Assembly (NCBI GenBank): GCA_964415045.1
Contig: CAYPZL010000241.1
Location: 1 to 7,425, forward strand
Length of the DNA: 7,425 bases
Reading direction: 5' to 3'
Source: CAYPZL01 sp964415045
GTDB taxonomy: Bacteria > Planctomycetota > Phycisphaerae > Sedimentisphaerales > Anaerobacaceae
Position numbers and translations under genes: made by a program. This document shows positions 6,015-7,425 of the stretch, one piece after another (positions within the stretch are counted from its first letter, which is position 1; every line of letters begins with the position of its first letter). The notes below the pieces were generated by a model. It was not told the origin of the DNA, ran no database searches, and saw nothing but the letters and a program-made list of their open reading frames with translations.

Positions 6015-7425
6015 ATGGGTAGAAGACAGAGCAGACGCGATTTTCTCAGAACATTAGCCGTTGGCGCCGGTGCGGCGATGATTCCGCACGCTCTATTCGG
6101 GCGGGCGCGGAAGCGACGCCCCAACGTGCTGCTCATCTTCACGGACGACCAGGGCAGTATCGACGTGAACTGCTACGGGGCGAAAGACCTGATCACGCCG
6201 AGCCTGGATCGGCTGGCGCGGGAAGGGACGCGGTTCACGCAGTTCTATGTGGGGGCGCCGGTCTGCTCGCCCTCGCGGGCGGCGCTGATGACGGGTCGCT
6301 ATCCCCAGCGTGCCGGCGTGCCGGGCAACGTCTCGTCGCAGGCCGGCCACGCGGGGATGCCCACCGAGCAGGTGACGATTGCCGAGATGATGAAGGAGGC
6401 CGGCTATGTCACGGGCCACATCGGCAAGTGGCACTTAGGCTACACGCCCGAGACCATGCCCAACGGCCAGGGCTTCGATTACTCGTTCGGGCACATGGGC
6501 GGCTGCATCGACAACTACTCGCATTTCTTCTACTGGCAAGGCCCCAACCGGCACGACCTCTGGCGCAACGGGCGCGAGGTCCACCGCGACGGCGAGCACT
6601 TCGGCGAACTGATGCTCGAGGAGTGCAAGCGTTTCATCGACCACAACCGCGACCGCCCGTTCTTTCTGTACTGGGCCATCAACATGCCGCACTACCCGCT
6701 GCAGGCGCTGGAGCGGTGGCGGCAGAAGTACAAGCATCTGGAGGCGCCGCGCCGGATGTACGCGGCGTTCGTCTCGACGCTCGACGAAATGATCGGCGAC
6801 GTCGTCACCCATCTCGACGAACTCGGCCTGCGCGAGGACACGCTGATCGTCTTTCTCAGCGACCACGGGCACTCCGAGGAAATACGCACGTTCGGAGGCG
6901 GCGGCAATTCGGGCCCCTATCGAGGACATAAGTTCACCCTCTGGGAAGGCGGCATCCGCATCCCGTGCATCGTCTCCTGGCCCGGGCGCATCCCGGCTGG
7001 GGCCGTCCGCGACCAGGTGGCGATCAGCATCGACTGGATGCCCACCATCGCCGAATACTGCGGGGTACCCGTCCCGAAGCGAAAGATCGACGGCAAGAGC
7101 ATCGCCCCGGTGATCGAGTCCGAAAACGCCCCCTCCCCGCACGACGTACTTCACTGGGAAAGCGGCAAACACTGGGCGGTCCGCGAAGGCGACTGGAAGC
7201 TCGTCCACAACGGCCCCGCCACCGAGCACCAGGGCAAGAAAATCCCCAGGGTCGAGAACTTCCTGAGCAACATTGCCGACGACGTCACCGAGACCAGGAA
7301 CAAAGCCGACGCCCACCCCGACATCGTCGCACGTCTCACGAGACTACACAACAACTGGGAACAGGAAGTCACCCAGCGCGGCCTCGCTGCGCTCGGCCGC
7401 AACCAAAGAGGGATAGAATGTAGCG
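6015..7425 (+). CDS. Tat-exported type I sulfatase (arylsulfatase A / GalNAc-6-sulfatase-like), open at right edge
   Basis: 470 codons are visible without a stop. It is predicted to hydrolyse sulfate esters, probably on sulfated polysaccharides, outside the cytoplasm. A twin-arginine signal opens the protein (RRDFLRTLAVGAGAAMIPHA, residues 7-26). The alkaline-phosphatase-fold sulfatase domain follows: metal ligands in 'FTDDQG' (D44, D45), the formylglycine motif C84-S-P-S-R88, signature 2 'GHIGKWHLG' (K138, H140), 'NMPHYPL' (H226), metal site 'SDHGH' (D283, H284) and 'YRGHKFTLWEGG' (K306). All key residues are present, so the enzyme should be active if Cys84 is oxidised by a maturase, which is not in this window. 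The fold ends with the usual 'HPDIVARLTRLHNNWEQEVTQ' helix (about 434-454). After it comes 'RGLAALGRNQ', encoded by the 36-bp repeat, so the tail is probably not native. The substrate cannot be assigned. An antisense frame of 293 codons is a shadow. Confidence 0.95.
   Translation, partial: MGRRQSRRDFLRTLAVGAGAAMIPHALFGRARKRRPNVLLIFTDDQGSIDVNCYGAKDLITPSLDRLAREGTRFTQFYVGAPVCSPSRAALMTGRYPQRAGVPGNVSSQAGHAGMPTEQVTIAEMMKEAGYVTGHIGKWHLGYTPETMPNGQGFDYSFGHMGGCIDNYSHFFYWQGPNRHDLWRNGREVHRDGEHFGELMLEECKRFIDHNRDRPFFLYWAINMPHYPLQALERWRQKYKHLEAPRRMYAAFVSTLDEMIGDVVTHLDELGLREDTLIVFLSDHGHSEEIRTFGGGGNSGPYRGHKFTLWEGGIRIPCIVSWPGRIPAGAVRDQVAISIDWMPTIAEYCGVPVPKRKIDGKSIAPVIESENAPSPHDVLHWESGKHWAVREGDWKLVHNGPATEHQGKKIPRVENFLSNIADDVTETRNKADAHPDIVARLTRLHNNWEQEVTQRGLAALGRNQRGIECS
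7372..7407 (+). repeat. 36-bp dispersed repeat, copy 2, within the sulfatase 3' end
   Basis: An exact match to 4036-4071, same strand. It is read in the sulfatase frame as about residues 453-464 ('TQRGLAALGRNQ'). The copies diverge immediately afterwards: copy 1 continues AAACTCC..., copy 2 continues GAGGGATAG... The sulfatase frame remains open through 7425. Confidence 0.9.

Noticed and set aside
6435..7316. A 293-codon open frame on the minus strand
   Set aside because: It is antisense to a sulfatase with all catalytic motifs. It has no RBS and no recognisable domain, and GC-rich codon usage explains the lack of stops.

Overview
The window looks like a chromosomal piece of a Planctomycetota-type bacterium. 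This is inferred from protein style: a Tat-exported type I sulfatase, a secreted parallel beta-helix protein beginning with the 'IYVDDDA..GDG.SWA.AY..LQDAL' signature and ending in a dockerin-like 'GDINGDCKVDFEDV' motif, and a very large membrane protein fused to a spermidine-synthase-like domain. High GC and many dispersed palindromic repeats fit the same picture. No rRNA, tRNA, CRISPR array or transposase gene was seen.

Layout: (1) 1-46, minus: possible first codons of a gene running off the left edge; weak. (2) 93-3077, minus: one long gene for a fusion of a duplicated MFS-like membrane domain, a spermidine-synthase-fold methyltransferase-like domain and C-terminal TPRs. (3) 3087-3539: non-coding, with a leader hairpin and a 180-bp element bounded by two exact 24-bp inverted copies of a hairpin repeat, resembling a REP/BIME pair. 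(4) 3540-5258, minus: a secreted beta-helix gene split by about 120 bp of foreign-looking, AT-richer sequence with four in-frame stops. The two halves remain in the same frame, so this is one gene broken by an insertion. (5) 5259-6014: a 756-bp divergent intergenic region with no gene but two more inverted-repeat elements. (6) 6015-7425, plus: a Tat-dependent formylglycine-type sulfatase still open at the right edge.

The most notable feature is repeat traffic rather than a pathway. An exact 36-bp sequence occurs inside the lesion of the beta-helix gene (4036-4071) and again, in the same physical orientation, at the 3' end of the sulfatase (7372-7407). There it is translated as a tail after the natural end of the sulfatase fold. 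With the REP-like pair and the two intergenic palindromic elements, at least four repeat families sit within 4 kb, two of them altering coding sequences.

The genes do not form an obvious operon. The sulfatase and beta-helix protein are both export-directed and could relate to sulfated polysaccharides, but the beta-helix protein shows no recognisable catalytic site and is broken. The membrane synthase-like protein has no clear functional link to either. I see no convincing new defence or biosynthetic system here; the repeat-insertion story is the best lead.
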